From Candidatus Bathyarchaeota archaeon (lineage in GTDB: Archaea > Thermoproteota > Bathyarchaeia > 40CM-2-53-6), in the NCBI GenBank assembly GCA_005882955.1, contig VBBB01000080.1:1-7497 (forward strand): a stretch of 7,497 nucleotides of DNA, in the 5' to 3' direction. Positions 5,655 to 7,497 of the stretch are shown here, piece after piece. How positions within the stretch are numbered: position 1 is the first letter of the stretch; each line of letters opens with the position of its first letter. The notes under the pieces were generated by a model that was not told where the DNA came from, ran no database searches, and saw only the letters and a program-made list of their open reading frames with translations. Position numbers and translations under genes: made by a program.

Positions 5655-6809
5655 TTGCCCTTCCAGATAGGAATCGTTGGGGTAGGCTACGCAGGCTTCG
5701 ACTCAATGACCCCCGGACTCTCAACCCGAGAGCTGATGTTTGAAGCTGCAACTCGCGCATATGAGGATGCGGGAATAGACCCTCGAAAGGATGTTCAGAG
5801 CTTCGTCTGCTGTACCGAGGATTTCTGGGAAGGAATCAGCATCACCGACGAGTACATGCCCGACCAGTTGGGCGCGGTTCTACGACCATTATGCACCATC
5901 TCCTCAGATGGAATAATCGGACTAGCTACAGCCTGTATGCACATCATGTCCGGCATCGCTGATGTCGCGGTCGTAGAATCTCACAGCAAGATCTCCGATG
6001 TCGTGAACCCGAATGAAATAGCCAGTTTCGCCTACGACCCAGTCTATACTCATCACCACTTCGACGCGGATCCCAGATTCCTCGCAGGAATGGAGATGGC
6101 TCGATATCTCAAGGAGACCGGCACCAAGAGAGAGTCCTGCGCCCAGGTCGCGGTCAAGAACAAGAAGAATGCTCTATCAAACCCTCGAGGGGTTCACGGA
6201 GCTAACATTGACAAAGGAATAGTGATGAACTCACAGGTCGCCGCCTCCCCCTTGACCGAACTGGAGTCAAGTAAGGGAATCGACGCCAGCATCGTTTTCG
6301 TACTGGCATCCGCCCAGAAGGCCAGGAAACTCGGAGACCATACAGTCTGGATAAGGGGGATTGGATGGAGTTCCGACACGCCTGTTGTTGAAGACCGGAA
6401 TTTTGCAAGGGCGGAGTATGTCGAACAGGCAGCGGGCAGAGCCTACAAGATGGCTAACGTCAAAAGTCCTGCTAGTTATTTCGACCTGGCCGAGGTTGAT
6501 GATACCTACAGCTACAAGGAGCTGCAGAGTCTGGAAGCCTTGAAGCTGGCAGCCAAAGGGAAGGCAGGTAAGCTAGTTGACACGGGGGCCTTCGACACTG
6601 ATGGAAGATTGCCAGTCAACGCATCAGGCGGCTCTCTGGGAGTGGGACACTTGCTGGAGGCGACTGGACTCCATCGGACGCTAGAGGCAGTTATGCAACT
6701 GCGAGGACAAGCAGGCCGAGTGCAGGTTCCAAGAGCAAAGAGAGCCCTGGTCCAGAGCTGGAGGGGCATACCCACTGCCACGGGGGCAGTAGCGGTGCTA
6801 GGAAACTAG
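5655..6809 (+). CDS. Thiolase-superfamily protein (SCP-x/archaeal type), non-canonical active site
   Basis: 384 residues from TTG 5655. The fold is clear: IGIVGVGYAGF (5-15), the helix ending HIMSGIADVAVV (96-107), VAVKNKKNALSNP (165-177), the second-half DLAEVDDTYSYKELQSLEAL (277-296) and GGSLGVGHLLEATG (325-338). Canonical thiolases cleave or form beta-ketoacyl-CoA using a Cys in C-A-S-G, a His in GHP and often H-D-x-F. Counting back from the shared S-G at 99-100, the Cys falls on Ser83 in ISSDG (82-86). Cys80 and Cys94 are close but offset. The HDxF His is Asp282, GHP is GHL (His332 kept), and the last segment QSWRGIPTATGAVAVL (367-382) lacks a Cys. It may be a thiolase-fold aldolase (compare actinobacterial Ltp2, which pairs with DUF35 proteins) or a partner of the next gene. 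An in-frame GTG at 5589 overlaps the upstream stop but adds residues that look non-coding. Confidence 0.85.
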   Translation: MPFQIGIVGVGYAGFDSMTPGLSTRELMFEAATRAYEDAGIDPRKDVQSFVCCTEDFWEGISITDEYMPDQLGAVLRPLCTISSDGIIGLATACMHIMSGIADVAVVESHSKISDVVNPNEIASFAYDPVYTHHHFDADPRFLAGMEMARYLKETGTKRESCAQVAVKNKKNALSNPRGVHGANIDKGIVMNSQVAASPLTELESSKGIDASIVFVLASAQKARKLGDHTVWIRGIGWSSDTPVVEDRNFARAEYVEQAAGRAYKMANVKSPASYFDLAEVDDTYSYKELQSLEALKLAAKGKAGKLVDTGAFDTDGRLPVNASGGSLGVGHLLEATGLHRTLEAVMQLRGQAGRVQVPRAKRALVQSWRGIPTATGAVAVLGN

Positions 6810-6813
6810 GAGG
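6809..6813 (+). promoter_or_regulatory. Strong ribosome binding site for the second thiolase-like gene
   Basis: GGAGG (6809-6813) overlaps the last base of the TAG stop of the preceding gene and lies eight bases before ATG 6822. It decides for this start (a GTG at 6819 is also in frame) and implies translational coupling of the two genes. It is the clearest ribosome binding site of the plus-strand genes here. Confidence 0.75.
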
Positions 6814-6821
6814 AGTCTGTG

Positions 6822-7497
6822 ATGAAGAGACGAGTTGCGATTGTAGGCGCTGGAATCACCCTGTTCCGACGTCGGATGCTGGAAAGCCCGAAGGAACTCT
6901 CCTTCGAAGCATCGAAGATGGCCCTAGACTCAGCGGGTCTGACGCTCAAAGACATACAGTCCGTGGTCTCAGGCTCCGCGCCAGACGCCTTCGATGGAGT
7001 GCACATGAAAGGAGAATACTATCTTGACGGAATGGGAGCTATCGGAAAGCCCCACGAACGCGTCTACGTTGGGGGTGGAACAGGAGTCTTCACACCGATC
7101 GGCGGCTGGTGGAATGTAGCGTCCGGAATGTACGACACGGTCCTCTGTGTCGCGGAGGAGAAGATGTCGCCTCTACACCCTCATCCACAGTATGCTTTCT
7201 GGAGTATCTTTGACCAGATCCTTGAACGTCCGCTCGGTACCACACTGCTCTGGATCTTCTCGCTAGAGATGCGGCGGTACATGCACAAGTATGGAATAAA
7301 GGAGGAAGAGATCGCGGAGGTAGCTGTGAAGAACAAGGGCAACGCGGTCGATCACCCTTCCGCACAACTAGGAGCCAAGATCACAGTAGACGATGTGATG
7401 CGATCTGAACCCATCTGTGAGCCGGTCAAGAGACTGGACGTCAGTCCCCCCAGTGATGGTGCAGCCGCGGTGATTCTTGCGTCCGAGAAGGTTGCGA
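6822..7497 (+). CDS. Second thiolase-superfamily protein, N-terminal part (cut by window end)
   Basis: 225 codons are visible and the frame is open at the edge. It is paralogous to the preceding gene: RVAIVGAGITLF (4-15), a helix ending NVASGMYDTVLCVAEEKM (98-115), VAVKNKGNAVDHPSAQLG (167-184) and PVKRLDVSPPSDGAAAVIL (201-219), a classic thiolase segment that ends the N-terminal half. The nucleophile region reads YVGGGTGVF (82-90). In ungapped register with the S-G at 101-102, the C-A-S-G cysteine is replaced by Gly85, so this subunit probably cannot form the acyl-Cys intermediate. The C-terminal His and HDxF motifs are off the window. It follows the first gene by 12 bases with its own strong ribosome binding site, so the two are one operon and may form a heteromer. 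A DUF35 (Zn-ribbon/OB-fold) gene often follows such genes and would be expected downstream (inference). Confidence 0.87.
   Translation, partial: MKRRVAIVGAGITLFRRRMLESPKELSFEASKMALDSAGLTLKDIQSVVSGSAPDAFDGVHMKGEYYLDGMGAIGKPHERVYVGGGTGVFTPIGGWWNVASGMYDTVLCVAEEKMSPLHPHPQYAFWSIFDQILERPLGTTLLWIFSLEMRRYMHKYGIKEEEIAEVAVKNKGNAVDHPSAQLGAKITVDDVMRSEPICEPVKRLDVSPPSDGAAAVILASEKVA

Noticed and set aside
6512..7365. Minus-strand frames of 60-90 codons across the thiolase genes
   Set aside because: Antisense shadows of conserved thiolase motifs; Pro/Ser/Arg-rich translations without start signals.
1..7497. CRISPR array, insertion sequence or prophage content
   Set aside because: No regularly spaced repeats, transposase motifs, terminal inverted repeats with target duplications or phage genes were seen.

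Overview
The window most likely comes from an archaeon. Several genes start with TTG or GTG, some with a purine-rich ribosome binding site and some with none. There are archaeal-style TATA-like boxes and oligo-T stops, a membrane protein that carries a cytosolic zinc ribbon, and SCP-x-like (archaeal/lipid-transfer type) thiolases. Roughly balanced base composition and acyl-CoA metabolism would fit a mesophilic Thermoproteota lineage (Bathyarchaeia or non-ammonia-oxidising Nitrososphaeria). That placement is inference; no marker gene is present.

Left part (1-2051, minus strand): three co-directional genes form a membrane-transport cluster. A stand-alone RCK/TrkA-type NAD-binding regulator (2051-1380) is followed by a small MscS-type mechanosensitive channel (1351-596) and then an APC-superfamily amino-acid permease (516 to the window edge, C-terminus missing). 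All three use non-ATG starts. The gaps between them are short and contain small hairpins. The likely theme is ion/osmotic control of solute transport.

Middle gap (2052-2707): about 650 bases without a convincing gene. It contains two adjacent long hairpins (2180-2227 and 2227-2274). A loop of the first is complementary to a site just downstream (2292-2298), so a pseudoknot is possible. This is a candidate structured RNA or a leader of the RCK operon. Several smaller dyads also lie here.

Right part (2708-7497): an acyl-CoA dehydrogenase (minus strand) is divergent from a 544-residue membrane-anchored surface protein. The latter has an ectodomain resembling a G1/eqolisin-type jelly roll, a carboxypeptidase-regulatory-like domain, a C-terminal membrane helix and a cytosolic Cys4 zinc ribbon. 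An oligo-T stop and a TATA-like box separate it from two tandem thiolase-superfamily genes, the second cut by the window end. In both thiolase-like proteins the usual nucleophilic cysteine motif (C-A-S-G) appears to be replaced. They may therefore be thiolase-fold aldolases or otherwise non-canonical enzymes rather than ordinary thiolases. Together with the dehydrogenase they point to acyl-CoA side-chain breakdown or building.
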